Part shown: positions 47,178-58,700 of the stretch, piece by piece | Position numbering within the stretch: position 1 is the first letter of the stretch | How the letters are laid out: each line of letters opens with the position of its first letter | Assembly: GCA_013368445.1 (NCBI GenBank) | Contig: JAACJO010000012.1 | Coordinates: 310,001-374,000 of the forward strand | Reading direction: 5' to 3' | DNA: 64,000 nucleotides | DNA from: Leucocoprinus leucothites | Lineage: Eukaryota > Basidiomycota > Agaricomycetes > Agaricales > Agaricaceae | The notes under the pieces: model-generated | Databases searched by the model: none | Seen by the model: the letters and a program-made list of their open reading frames with translations, nothing else | What the model was told of the DNA's origin: nothing | Translations under genes and position numbers: made by a program

Positions 47178-48488
47178 ATGCCCCAGGTCCCACGTTCAGT
47201 GGTAACGCAAACGAGTGCATGTCCGTGGCTTCTGTCACACTTGGAACTTCAATATTTACCTTGCATTGCTTCTAGGCGCTGCACTTGTGTACACGGTCTG
47301 CGAATGGGCCGGTGGGCTTGTGTTCGAAGTTGCGAACATTTGGAGGTGCGATGGTTATGTGTATCGAGCTATTGCATCTGACGGGATTGTAATTGCTAGA
47401 AAGTCTACGATTCCTTTGCACCTGAGATGGATATATATTTTAGGGCGTTATGTTGGCCTCGTGGGACAAATGTAAGTGCAATTCTTGCCGATTATCACTT
47501 GCGTCTGGGCTAATTTAAATCTCTAAGCTGTTATATAGCTGCGTTGAATTACTTGATCAATGTGCCTGAAACACCCCAGCCGTTGTGCAATTTGTACTGG
47601 TCTGCCCAAGTGTTACTCTCTATATTCGGCTTGAGCTTGCCATTGTTTTTAGCTTCGAAGCGAGGTATGTTTGGGCTTTCTTGCCCCAGACCTTAGCCCT
47701 CCGCTGAACTCCTTTCCATGAGCCAGTTTATTTCTTGTGGGATCGCGATTTCAGAATAGGAATTATTCTTTCTCTCTTGGTTGCCCTTGTGGAGGTCGCA
47801 GCCCTCGCTACAGGCGCAGTCGCTGTCAAGAGCATGCAACATCAAGACCACTGCCTTGTGATGCCGCATTTTCCAGGAGAAGCGATTTATGGTATAACGT
47901 GCGTTTTGTTCCAATAGTCTGATTACGATTTTTTTTTCGATTTAATCCACCTCCTAGTGTAGTGACAGTCGTCGTACAAGCTTGCATAGGCGGTTTGGGG
48001 CTCGTCAAAGCCACGAGTTTAAGACGGGAATCATTCAGCACAAAGCTTAATTGGGTTGTGACCCGTGTTAGCAGAGAAAGTATCCTTGTCGCCGCATTGA
48101 GCTGCGGTGAGTGCCAACCCAGGATTGCAGTGACTTCCAGAGGGTGATTCTCTTCTAGTGTTGCCTGCCTCCGTAATTGTAGATGGCATCTGGTCAAAAT
48201 TTGAAGCGGATATAACTGTAATGACTCACCTTGCTTTCCCGTATGTGCAATTGTCTCCTTTACTCTGCCATGCTTATTCTCGACTTTTCAGAGTTTTCCT
48301 CGCCATTTCAACTTCCACGGTAAGTTGGAATCTTTGACTCTTGGAAAGCAAACCTTCTTGATACTCTCTCTCAGTCGTGTAGAATGATCCAAAGCATGCA
48401 TCAAGTAAAAAAGGAAGTTGAAGAGATCCCAGGCTCATTGCTCGGAGAGGACTCGTTGGTTCTGACCTCCATCGGTTTTGAGACATAG
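47178..48488 (+). CDS. Multi-pass membrane protein C (distant relative of A/B, opposite strand); first exon unresolved
   Basis: From about 47272 the exons read GAALVYTVCEWAGGLVFEVA-NIWR, then after a stop-free intron (GTGCGA...TGCTAG) KSTIPLHLRWIYILGRYVGL, CNLYWSAQVLLSIFGLSL, VYFLWDRDFRIGIILSLLVA, VVTVVVQACIGGLGL, ESILVAALSC, VFLAISTST and the tail SCRMIQSMHQVKKEVEE. Every splice position and phase matches genes A and B, so common descent is clear, but sequence identity is low. The initiator exon is not certain: it should end in phase 1 before GCGCTGCACTTG. The ATG at 47178 is a placeholder. Membrane protein, function unknown. Confidence 0.66.
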
Positions 48489-48807
48489 ACTCATCATATG
48501 GACTTTGAATTTTCTATATTTTATATTAGTACGCATAACAATGATGTATTCTACTCCACTACAAATGCACGTATTTTGGTTCCATTTCCAACGCCGAGGG
48601 TGTGCTTGGAGTATTCGAAATAATTTCTCAGAGACTCAGGCTCAGCTCTGGACGCTAGTCATGTGACCACCACACAAGCAACAACGTCTCTTTGATTTGC
48701 AATCCGACCAATACACTCCACCATTCAGAATAGCTGGGGCTGAAGTGCCTCTTCATGAATCGTTAGAACTTAGGATCGATTGTGCCACACCAAGAGGATA
48801 AACTACA
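48489..48807. other. Spacer, 319 nt
   Basis: 3' flank of gene C and promoter of ISA2. Nothing else recognised. Confidence 0.4.
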
Positions 48808-49554
48808 ATGTCTCGTACCCAGCGTTCCATTTTTTGTCTTGCCAGAACTACGTCTCTCGCGTTCTCTGGTCAACTTCAGGCTCCTCTATGCCACCGTCTC
48901 TTGCTATCGAATACCCTTCGTTTTTCCCTCAACAATTCAATATCATATCCCACAAGATCTCTGACGACAACCACGCCCCGCCGTGCTGCACCTGCGGACC
49001 AGCTACCTTCAGAACATACTGTAGTGCTACAAGCGCCATCGCCAGAATATATCGAGCAAGAGGAACTTGATGTCGAGCTGCTACCCCCAGGAGAAGTCAA
49101 GCTTATAATAACGGACAGAGCCGCGGAGGTACATCATACTTTTTTACAATGCCTATCTCAGCCGATTGCTGACTACAGATTCTAGCAACTTAGATCAATA
49201 GCGACACGAGGGAATGACCCGACGGCCGCTCTGCGCATATCAGTAGAGTCCGGTGGGTGCCACGGATACCAATACAAGATGGAGCTAGCCCGGGATACAC
49301 AGCCAGATGATTAGTATGCCCTATATCTTATTTACTTTCCAACGTGAGGGCTGATTCATTTGAACAGTCACTTTTCTCATCCAGTGGTCAAGCCCTCCAA
49401 TATCCTCGTTGATGCTGTTTCTCTGTCGCTTCTCAACGGCTCAACGATAGATTACGCAACGGAGTTGATTGGAAGTAGCTTCCGTGTGGCGGACAACCCC
49501 CAAGCAAAGGGAAGTGGGTGTGGGTGTGGTGTTAGTTGGGAGTTGAAGGATTAG
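48808..49554 (+). CDS. ISA2: Mitochondrial iron-sulfur assembly protein Isa2 (A-type carrier)
   Basis: Three exons (48808-49128, 49186-49313, 49368-49554). The first about 65 residues are Arg/Ser/Thr-rich and acid-free (MSRTQRSIFCLARTTSLAFS), a mitochondrial presequence. The HesB/IscA fold follows: VKLIITDRAAE, QLRSI, then the three ligand cysteines in SGGCHGYQY and SGCGCGVSWE at the C-terminus. A-type carriers deliver Fe-S clusters late in mitochondrial assembly. Isa2 with Isa1 and Iba57 matures [4Fe-4S] enzymes such as aconitase and lipoate synthase. Assignment to Isa2 rather than Isa1 rests on the FSHP...ILVDAVSLSLLNGSTIDY region and is reasonably sure. Confidence 0.92.
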
Positions 49555-51756
49555 ATTTTTTTGACCCTACAATTTTATTGGAGGGACATGTAGGATATTT
49601 AGTATGTCTGGCTTACATTCAATATTTGCACTAATTGTATCCCTCGCTACTCATTTGCATTCTAGCACTCATGAACGTGCATTTCCAATTCCTGGGGTTT
49701 CAGCATTTACTCCACTCACTTCCATCTTTCTGGACATCGGCGAGAAGGCCGTTTTGAGACATTCACTAGTGAATCCTGCCTCGACCTTTAGACAGAGGGA
49801 TTCTCATTCTGAAGTCCAAGGAACAGAAACAAATGCTCTCTTGTCAGGTAGATACTGTATGCTACGACTGCCTCTGGGAGACAAGTCCGGTGCTTTGGAC
49901 TTTGGGTCCTGGGCATTCCTCGTAGTGGCAGCAGAACAAAGCAGTGGGTCCGTCCTATGACCATGAGCGGTATTCTTCTCGGAGGTCTAACATCGCTGGC
50001 CAGTTTGGGTGATTTTTACGCCCTTCAAGAAGCCAGTTAGGCTGACGTTTGTTCCGGAAAAACGGTTATAGTTCCTTCTGCCCTCCCTGATGACTCGCAT
50101 TCTTATTTTGAGACATGGCGGCAAGTACGGGCTCACTCCAAGTATCCCCTGTTCATTTAGTCTCGTCGATTGGAGCTACCGAACATTCACCTCGCTGAAG
50201 TCGTACGGTGATCGCACTTCAATATTTCCAGACTTTACTTATGTGGTAAATGCACCAAGCTCAAAAATCCTTCCAGAAAAATTATCTCCCGCGTGGGTTC
50301 ACGGTCACGCTCAAACACCCAGCGCCCAGCATTAACGATATCTTCTGCGCCACGCCTTTGTCACTGATTTGAACCACGAGATTACGAGACGAGCACCCAC
50401 TTCGACTTTCTGACCCACATTAAGCAACAGCAAAGACCCCATGCACACCACATCAAATATAAGTATCGCCATCACGGTGCCTAACCGTTCCTCCCCGTCG
50501 GTATGTTATTATACCGAGGCCGCCGAGAGCTCACGAGATTCGATGGGAATCACGCTTTGTTGGAAGGATGGTTGAATGCCAAAGAAACCTACAAAGTTGA
50601 CCATGAGTGACTCAGTTTCGATGGACTTGGGGGAAAAACTGACATAGTTGGGTCAGAACCTTGGGCGGTACTTCCGATTCCATATTAATGAAGTGAAATT
50701 TCGGATTATGTGTTAACCCTCTAGGCGCTCGAGCATCACACCAACAAGTAGTAAGCTCATGCGGCGGCGGAAGCGTCGGGAACGGCGATTTGATACCGAG
50801 TTCGTCTTGTTAAGCATCAGGATCCTCTATTCGCACTAACATGGTCATAGAAATAACAATCCGCTTGATATTTGTTCCCTTTCAACGACACTCCGCAGCC
50901 AATTCTAAGAATGGAGACGGGACATCAAGCTTACAAGCTAAAGTACGATATATACGAATTACTCAGGTACTCACATAGAGCAACAGCGATCTCACCAGTC
51001 CCCCCTAACGTTCGTGCAGAGCTTTGCCACACATCGCCACTTACGTCGAGCTCGAGGGCTCGGGTCCCGTACGAAACGTGGATCATTACATACATGTGTA
51101 GATGTGTTATTAAACGAATGACTGATTGAGGCCGACTAAAACGGGTGACCAGTAACGACTGGAACATTGAACACATACATCCAACGTTCAAAATAATCAG
51201 AATGGGCATATAAGTGTCCAGAAAAGTCTATCGGGAACAAATGCGGTCCGTGTTTCCATGAAAAAAAGGAAACGTTTTATGGGTGCGGGAGAATGCATGT
51301 CAAGTACTGTCACGATTCATAGCATATAGACAACGTGGATGCGAGATGTGGCTGATATGTCTAGGAAGCTGGGGGAGAGGGACAAGGGAGGGAGATGTAC
51401 CAGGCAGAGAAGCAAAATACAAGCGAATGAATACTAGACAAACAAATTCAAGAAATATGATACCAACTGAAAATATGGCTCACCCTAAAAGCACAGGGCA
51501 AAGTAGGAAAGTTAGGAAAGTAAAGAAGGTTATTTACATCAGATAATGCAAAAGGATGAGGGTGAAGGGTTGTAGGGTAAATCTTCCAGTGTCCAAACGG
51601 CAATGAGACCAAAGATGAGGTTGGCAGATTCGGCAGCAGGTCATCAAAGATGGCGGTAATGTAACAAGAAGGAAAGGTCAGAGTCGAGAATAGAACAAAC
51701 CATCAATCGATGTCGAATGTCCGCCCCCTAACCGCCGGCTACCAAATTCTGTCTGT
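49555..51756. other. Intergenic, 2.2 kb; no firm gene
   Basis: A 119-codon plus-strand frame at 49604-49960 starts MSGLHSIFALIVSLATHLHS, a possible signal peptide, and an 81-codon frame follows at 50090. They could be exons of a small secreted protein or a relic, but no domain or coherent splice was found. The rest is 3' flank of the minus-strand RHO2 gene. Confidence 0.35.
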
Positions 51757-52827
51757 TCAGCAGATAACACAGCATTTCCATCCTTTTCCGGTCTCGTCAG
51801 ATGGGGCCCTCCCAGAGCTCCGTCGTCGGTGATGCCTTGCCTCCGCAGCCTGAGGATGGCTAGGAGCACCCTCTCGTACCAACATGCTGGCCCTTGTCGC
51901 AGCCTCAAAGACATCGTCAACACCTTCTATCTTTAGTGCCGAGCATTCCTTGTAAGCACGAGCCCCAATAGCCTGGGCAGCACGTTCGCCCTTTTCACGC
52001 GTCACCCATGGGCACGGGTTGTCCGGTGTATCCGGATGTTGAGTATTTGGCCTCAAGTCTGCTTTGCATCCCACAAGGATAACCGGGATATGCGGACCGC
52101 AAAGCTCACGAACTTCTTCAATCCACTATATTTAACAACCAAGGAGATTAGAATGATGAATGATGAACGTCGGGGAGAGAGGTATATGCCATACCTTGGT
52201 TGTGACGTTTTCTAGAGAGTCAGGGGTATCGAGAGCAAAGGCAATGAGGATAACATGGGAATGAGCGTAAGACATGGGCCGCAGTCGCTGGATTACGTTT
52301 GTGAGCCTATCAACGGTTGGTTGAACTGATGGAGCCAACGCACTTCGTACTCTTCCTGACCACTGGATGCGAGCCGAAGAAGGGGGATACTAAGCGAACT
52401 GTTTCCGCGGGGGAGAGGTGGTAACGCACGCAGTATCCCATAGTGCCAGTTGTACGGGCTTTTCGTCAAGTTTGATCTCTGCTACATAGTTGTCGAACAC
52501 GGCTGGTGAAACGACTGAGCCACATCTAAATGTAATGCATGATGGAGAGCATACTTGGTTCCTAGCATGAGAGAAGATGAGAACAATGTTTAACGGTTTC
52601 GAGATCCAGGCTCACATATTCTTTTGGGAATCTGCCCAGTGCAAATGAACAGAGAAGCGAGGTCTTTCCGCAAGCACCTGGCAGGGAAGTCAGAATAGGG
52701 AAAGAGTAAGAGGGGTAGATACGTACCGTCGCCAACGATGACGAGTTTCCGCCGGATCTGTTGCAGAGGGTAAGCAGGAGGACAGTGGACACAAAATCAA
52801 GAAACCAACGGGATTCTGGAAGGACAT
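51757..52827 (-). CDS. RHO2: Rho-family small GTPase, Rho2 type
   Basis: Spliced protein of about 223 residues from MSFQNPIRRKLVIVGDGACGK. Motifs: G1 GDGACGKTSLL, effector loop KEYEPTVFDNY, G3 WDTAGQEEYERLRP, G4-like CKADLR, G5 ECSAL, the Rho insert region (HPDTPDNPCPW), an RRR-type basic stretch and a CAAX box CVIC with an upstream Cys (CCVIC) for lipidation. Residues LRPMSYAHSHVILIAFALD and SLENVTTKWIEE are closest to fission-yeast Rho2, which acts through Pck2 on cell-wall alpha-glucan synthesis and cell integrity signalling. Seven exons are needed. One, at 52555-52561, is only 7 nt and restores EPT in the effector loop. Plasma-membrane location is inferred from the CAAX box. Confidence 0.9.
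52555..52561 (-). other. 7-nt microexon in the effector loop of RHO2
   Basis: Minus-strand GAACCAA lies between CTAG and GTATGC. It joins ...GAATAT and CCGTGTTCGAC to give KEY-EPT-VFDNY, the invariant Rho switch I. Without it the essential effector Thr cannot be encoded. Confidence 0.72.
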
Positions 52828-52962
52828 GGAGGGAGAAGGACGGAGAGGTGGTGGTCACAGCCCTAAGGATGCCGGGAGCAACAGACTTCCGTTTGTCTGT
52901 GTTTTGTCTGGGCCATCGCTGATGTCATTCACATTTGACAAGGACTACATACTAAGAACTAC

Positions 52963-53947
52963 CTAGCACCGCTTCCTCTTCAGGTTCTTCTTCTCTACAC
53001 ATAGGGGGCCTCGCTCAACAAGTACATGTTCTGCACTATCCCATTCTACTCCCAGATCTTCTGCCAGTTCTTTCGCATCCTGGGGCGCGAGAACGTCCGT
53101 TGCAAGCTGCCAAAACCTGCGACAGATCAACCGCGTGAGCTTCTTGACTGCGCACATTCTGCCACTAGACAGGCAGTCCTACTCTGTGAAATGCTTTCGC
53201 CGCCGCACCCATTCTGCTCGCCAGCGAGTCCACTCTTTGTCCACTAGGGCCAAGTCCTCGCCCGAAATGGGCGGAACTCCTTGACGCAGGGGCTCCAGGC
53301 GTTCCCTCGCCTGGTTAATCTGTGTGTGTCATAGATAGCCTGGATGAGAGAAGTCTGTTAAGCAAAATACCAGTTTGGTCGTGTCAGCGATTCGAACATT
53401 GATTTCGGCATCAGTGGGGCTCGATTTCAGCTTGACTAACTCTGTCCATCACAGAAGTCAACATGGAGTGAAGATAGAAGAGTCACAGAGGCATGCCAGT
53501 CGATGCGTTTCTCAGCTCGATCGCTAGGGCCCTGTTCTCGTCTTCCACGCTCTTCAATTCATTTTCTAGTGTCGCGATCTCTTCCGCAGGAAGACAGTCT
53601 AGCTTGGATTGATTGATCACAAAGAATGTCGTCTTTCCTGCAGTGTTTTGTCAAGCATTGAAGCGCATATATGCACCTCGCTGAAGATACCATAGGTCTT
53701 TTGGGTCAGTTCGCCCCTTTCCGCGAGCGCCACAAGAATTTTCTGGGTAGTTGCCTTTGGCACGGCACCCTTGAGGTTGGCAGCTACATCGACGGCTCCA
53801 AACGGGCGGTTCATCTAGTTTAAGGCGTTAGTAGGCTCCAAAGCGCGAGATGTAATTTACGAGTTTCATGTATTCGAGAATTTTATCCTCGGCCTCCTGG
53901 CCCTTGAGGACGGGGACTTTTGTGTCTGACTTAGCCTTGGATGCCAT
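52963..53947 (-). CDS. HOP2: Hop2/TBPIP (PSMC3IP) meiotic recombination factor
   Basis: Exons spliced to MASKAKSDTKVPVLKGQEAE and DKILEYMKLMNRPFGAVDVA, then NLKGAVPKATTQKILVALAE-RGELTQKTYGK, the Hop2 winged-helix DNA-binding domain. A Leu/Glu coiled coil follows (EEIATLENELKSVEDENRAL), then ADTTKLINQARERLEPL, a Trp-rich helix (KEWTRWRAEWVRRRK) and a C-terminal basic tail. Hop2 pairs with Mnd1 and stimulates Dmc1/Rad51 strand exchange in meiosis, in the nucleus. One intron near 53427-53487 seems to start with GC rather than GT, since the flanking frame allows no other junction. The ATG at 53947 is preferred to one 63 nt upstream because the shorter form matches the usual start. It is head-to-head with LEU5, 188 nt apart. 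Confidence 0.87.
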
Positions 53948-54135
53948 GAGTAAGATATGGATTAAAAAGTAAGAGGCAGACGCGTTGGCCGAGATATCGC
54001 GTGAGGACATAGGCTAGTCCGGCAGACGCCGGAGCGGATCAATGGGCGTCCGAGCGGACCACGGTGTGTGCTACTACAGTCAGCTTTCCCTTTTCCCAGT
54101 TCTCTGCATGTTCTTGTGCAGCCTGCACCCTTCGA
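53948..54135. promoter_or_regulatory. Divergent 188-nt promoter between HOP2 and LEU5
   Basis: A short bidirectional interval containing GGAGCGGATCAATGGGCGTCC-like GC-rich words and pyrimidine runs toward LEU5. No specific site assigned. Confidence 0.4.
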
Positions 54136-55377
54136 ATGAGTTCAAATGCCTCCCGGTCGCCTAAAGACAAGCAAAACCTCAATTATATCATTCGCTCAGG
54201 GCTCGCAGGCGGCGTCGCTGGCTGTGTCGTATGTGACCTTCTTTCTTGATCAGTCATCTGGTTATCATCTTGTTTCTAGGCAAAAACTGTTGTCGCCCCA
54301 CTTGACAGAGTCAAGATCCTCTTCCAAGCATCAAACCCCGACTTTCAGAAGTATGCCGGTGAGTAGACCTCATCCGGATCTTGTGCAAGTTTTCCAACTC
54401 GACATCTCCAATTCTCCCCCTTCCAAGGAACATTTGTTGGTACATTCCGCGCAGGTCACGACATTTATCGACAATCTGGCCTTCGGGGACTCTTCCAAGG
54501 CCACTCCGCCACGCTCATCCGTATCTTCCCGTATGCAGCAATCAAGTTCATGACGTATGACCAAATCCATCATGTACGACAGTTTTCCCTCTTGAATCAC
54601 GGGAACAGAATACTCAGCAACGGAATAGGTCCTGATGCCGACTAAGGTCCAAGAAACTAATATGCGCAGATTTCTGGCGGGTGCCATCTCTGGTGTGTCC
54701 TTTATCTGCATGGGAATTGTGGCTCCGGCACTACTCAACTCCTCATCTCCATTTGCGTATAACCAGGGACCATGTCTGTTTTCTTCACGTACCCACTCGA
54801 ACTCATCCGCGTGCGAATGGCGTTCCATACAAGGACAACAAATTACGCCCAAGAGGCACCCCGACCCTCCTTCACTCGAGCATTCTTGCACATTTACAAT
54901 GAACGACCGGTTAACCCGGCTCACGCAACCGAAGTAGTGGATGCAGCCCATTACTTTAACAGATATCCTTTCCTCAAGTTTTATCGTGGTTTTACCGTGA
55001 CAATGACCGGTATGATCCCATACGCTGGTGTATCTTTCCTCACTTGGGGATACCTGAGATCACGATTCTTGCCCCCTTCAAAAACGGGCCACGAGACCCC
55101 TACACCAATGGCAGATTTAGCATTTGGCGCATTTTCCGGAGCTGTTGCCCAGACAGCCTCATATCCATTTGAAGTGGTGCGACGACGGATGCAGGTAGGC
55201 GGAATTACACGACCTGATAGATGGTTGGGGTGGGGTGAAACCGTCAAAGCCATTTGGCAGGCACGGGGGTGGCGAGGTTTCTATGTCGGGCTGAGCATTG
55301 GGTACATGAAAGTTATTCCTATGACCGCGGTCAGCTTTACGGTATGGCAAGGGGGAAAGCGGCTTTTGGATGTATGA
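54136..55377 (+). CDS. LEU5: Mitochondrial carrier, Leu5/SLC25A16-SLC25A42 type (coenzyme A transport)
   Basis: Five exons, with splices after GGVAGCV, QKYAG, DQIHH and GAISG. The carrier signature repeats are visible: [10 protein letters not shown] in repeat 1, [11 protein letters not shown] in repeat 2 and [14 protein letters not shown] in repeat 3, each followed by its amphipathic and even helix ([60 protein letters not shown]). Fungal Leu5 and its human relatives help accumulate CoA in the matrix. [13 protein letters not shown] and [20 protein letters not shown] are typical of this subgroup rather than ADP/ATP carriers. Six transmembrane helices, inner membrane. No presequence, as usual. 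Confidence 0.9.
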
Positions 55378-55718
55378 GAGTTATTTGCGAACGTTGCTCC
55401 TCGATACCGTGGTCGACGTGTAGAAATTAGTTTAACTTGTAGGCCTCATGATTAATTGGACAGTTCGTCATCAGTTTCGGATTCTCGGGTCCCGGGCGGA
55501 ATGGTGCCCACTTCGCTTAACCTCGCTTAGGAACAAGTTTTGTCCACAGCGTATGTATGATGCGTTTGTATTAGAGACGGGCCAACGATGATACATATGG
55601 TCATTACGGGCGTTAGTTAGTCAGAAATCGCCGCGTGCACGTTTATTTAGCAGTTTTCTTTCACAATCGTTGTTGCTTTTCGACTCAACTCTTTCGCTCA
55701 CGCTACTAGGACTGTACC
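55378..55718. other. Spacer, 341 nt
   Basis: 3' flank of LEU5 and promoter of the Zn2Cys6 gene, with a pyrimidine-rich stretch just before 55719. No RNA gene or repeat seen. Confidence 0.4.
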
Positions 55719-58700
55719 ATGGATCCACCAGCAACAGGGCTGGACTCGACACAGAGCAACGACGGGGGAAAGGTGAAGAAGGCGAGGAAGAGGCCAAAAA
55801 CCAGCAGTTGTATTCCGTGCTCCAAAAAACGCCAGGTGAGTAGACTCAAGTCTGGTTCCTGCGTTCTGAGAGCTTGGGTTTTACAGCAGGCACCTATTTC
55901 ACTACACGTGCGCCCTGGTATGATTCAAAGAACCCTTGTTGTGAGGTTCTTCGAAACTTTATCCAGGGTTTATCATTCCTCGAGGGTCCTTGTCCGTCTC
56001 GGCAGACGTTCAGCTGGGACCTTGACCACCGCTAGATGACGATTTCTTTCACTCCAACTGGCCAGCTTCTCCGTCGAATTATTTTTGGCACGTCGTAATG
56101 ACCATGCTTCTCGAGTAGTTGGCCTTTGCGGAGGCTATCGAGTACCCAATGCAGTTAGCGCTGTTGTTCCGCGAGCATTGTTTTAGCGCCCGTCGTCCAA
56201 GGGATATCCCATGTCCCAGGTTCCAGTTACCCCATGCTGGCATCACCATGGCACTTCCTGGGGTCTTGCTGAACCCTTATCCTCGACTTATTTCCGACTC
56301 TCCGTGTTTTATTTTTGGATGCTGTCTGTTGAACCTGTTTGCTGACTTGTGATCATCTGCCTCACAGAAATGTGATCGCGCTCGGCCATGTTCGTCCTGC
56401 GTTTCCAGGAGAACTCCCCATCTCTGCAAGTTCGAGTCGATCCCTGATGGCCCGAGCCCGAATCGATCTCCTCAGGTCACGGCGAAGACAGAGGGGATCG
56501 AGGAAAGCGATGTGAACGAGGACGAGATTCCGCCAGCGCTGAGGACGACAAAACTGGATTTGAGCGAGAACAGGGAGATGCTGAAGAGGCTGAGCAAGAG
56601 GATACAGAGCTTGGAGAGCAGAGTGGTGTCGACAGCAGGCCCAGCATCGGCGCCCGCAGCTGTGGGTCCACGGAGGTCTTCAATGTCGCTGGACGCGATG
56701 GGAGGTGGCGTGGAGTATAGCAAGGTTGAAGGAGCGTATCAGCCTGGACCTTTCACTGGTATGGGCTCAGGAACGAGCGCAGGTGGGATGTCGGGCGTGG
56801 TTCAAGGGGGCTATGACTATGGAATCGCCTCCGCCCCAATATTAACCGAACCCATGCCGGCGCACGATGTGTCACCTGGGGCCCCAATGACCTCGCCTTC
56901 GATGCAGCCACCGCAGGTTCATATACCTGCCAGGCCCCAGGCTTCCCGAAGGCAGTCCGAGGTTAGCTTCAGGGCGCCTTCTGCGCCGCGTGATGAACCA
57001 TATACACATAGTCTCCCGTTTTCGTTGGTACACCCTGGCGAATTTGTTGGTCAGACAAACGTGTCGAGCACTACCCATTCGGTACGTTCAATCTGCTTCA
57101 CTGTCCTTCCACGAACATTGAATTGGTTGCTAGATACGTTCGCTATCACCCTCCCGTTTACCCCAGGCTAAACCAACGGCACCTACGAGCTTATCGTTAA
57201 TACACGTCACGCCACAGATCCAGACCCCCATTCCCACTCCCGAGATCCAACACCTACTCCAGTACCTTCCTGACGTGCAATCAGGCAATTTAATGATTGA
57301 TGCCTTTTTCAAAGAAGTAAATTGGCGCTACGGGCTTCGAGAAAAGTGGCTTTCAATCACTTGTTCCCAAATGTGGTCAGAGCTCCAGAACCCTTCTCCG
57401 AGCCACCAACTTAACCCGTACTGGCTCTGCCTCTTCTTCTCCATCCTTGCTTGCTCTCAGTCGCTAGAGAGCCTACCTCCGAATGCAAGACAACCAAGTA
57501 CTTACGATAGTGACACATATTATTTATGCGCGTTGACAGCGAGGCGCATAGCAGAGGATAGATATTTCAGTTCGTCAAATACGACTTTGGGTTTGGGTGC
57601 GCCACGTTCCTCTCCGGCGGATGGCTGTCTGTTTGGGTGTCTGGCGATACCTCTTTTGTGCGATTTCTTGTCAGCGAGAGGGAGGATGAGCGAGGCGTGG
57701 AAGTTAATGGGGGACGGAGTACGTGTTGCACAGTCCATAGGGCTGCACAGAGATCCAGGAAGTCCAGTGTGGCAAGAGATGCCCGAAGAGGAGAGGGATT
57801 TGCGAAGAAGGGCATGGTGGGGATTATATATTTGGGACAGGTAAGTTTAATTACGCGTGTCTGTCTAAACGCGCATTCCGATCTCGGAGTTGATATTTTC
57901 GGGTTTGATTACTCTTCAGGCTTTTATCGTACATCCTTGGCAGACCTCAAATGATTCGCAGTGACAATTGTGATGTGGCGAAACCTTCGAGTTTCGATAC
58001 GAAGGGTCGAAAGGACAGCTTTAATTTGAGTAGGATCGTGATGATACAACTCGCGGACCTTGTAAGCGAGATTCTGGACCAAGTGAGTCAATTCTTCTCC
58101 AGGCTTTTGTTCCTTGAGGACCCTGTTGACCATATGGCTAGTGTATGAGTGTTACACACGCCACATGGACGATCCTGGCGGAGATGGACTCAAAGTTTGA
58201 GATTTGGGAGATGAGCATTCCAGCAGAGCTTCGTCCTGGGACGACACCTGAACAAGATATCATTCTCTTCGTCGGTCTCTCGCCACTAGAAATCAAAAAG
58301 TTCAGTCGCCATCGTTACATGATTACAACATGGTACCGCCTTACTCGCTTGAAGTTTTACACCCTTATTATAAAACGTCATCAACAATCGGCTTCAACGA
58401 CATCACGAGTAGAGAGTCCAAGTCCGATCCCGGAATCCGTTGCAGAAAAATGTGTTCGGCTTGCGTTAGAGTTGATCAAATACCAATGTGACACTTTCGA
58501 CCGTATGCGAAGAACCAAATCCGGCGAAAACTGGCTAGGCGAGAATTGGTATTTTGAGGGATGCTTGTCTGTATTTGAGGCAGCTGTGGCGCTGCTTCTC
58601 GCTTTAACTAAATTTCCAACGACATTTTTCGTTCCCCCTGGCGCGGCCGTGGTGGAGGAGTCGAAGGTGGGTCTGAAGTTGGAGTATGAGGAGATGACGA

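Noticed and set aside
49604..50335. Possible small secreted protein in two frames
   Set aside because: A hydrophobic start is present but no splice joining the frames could be supported.
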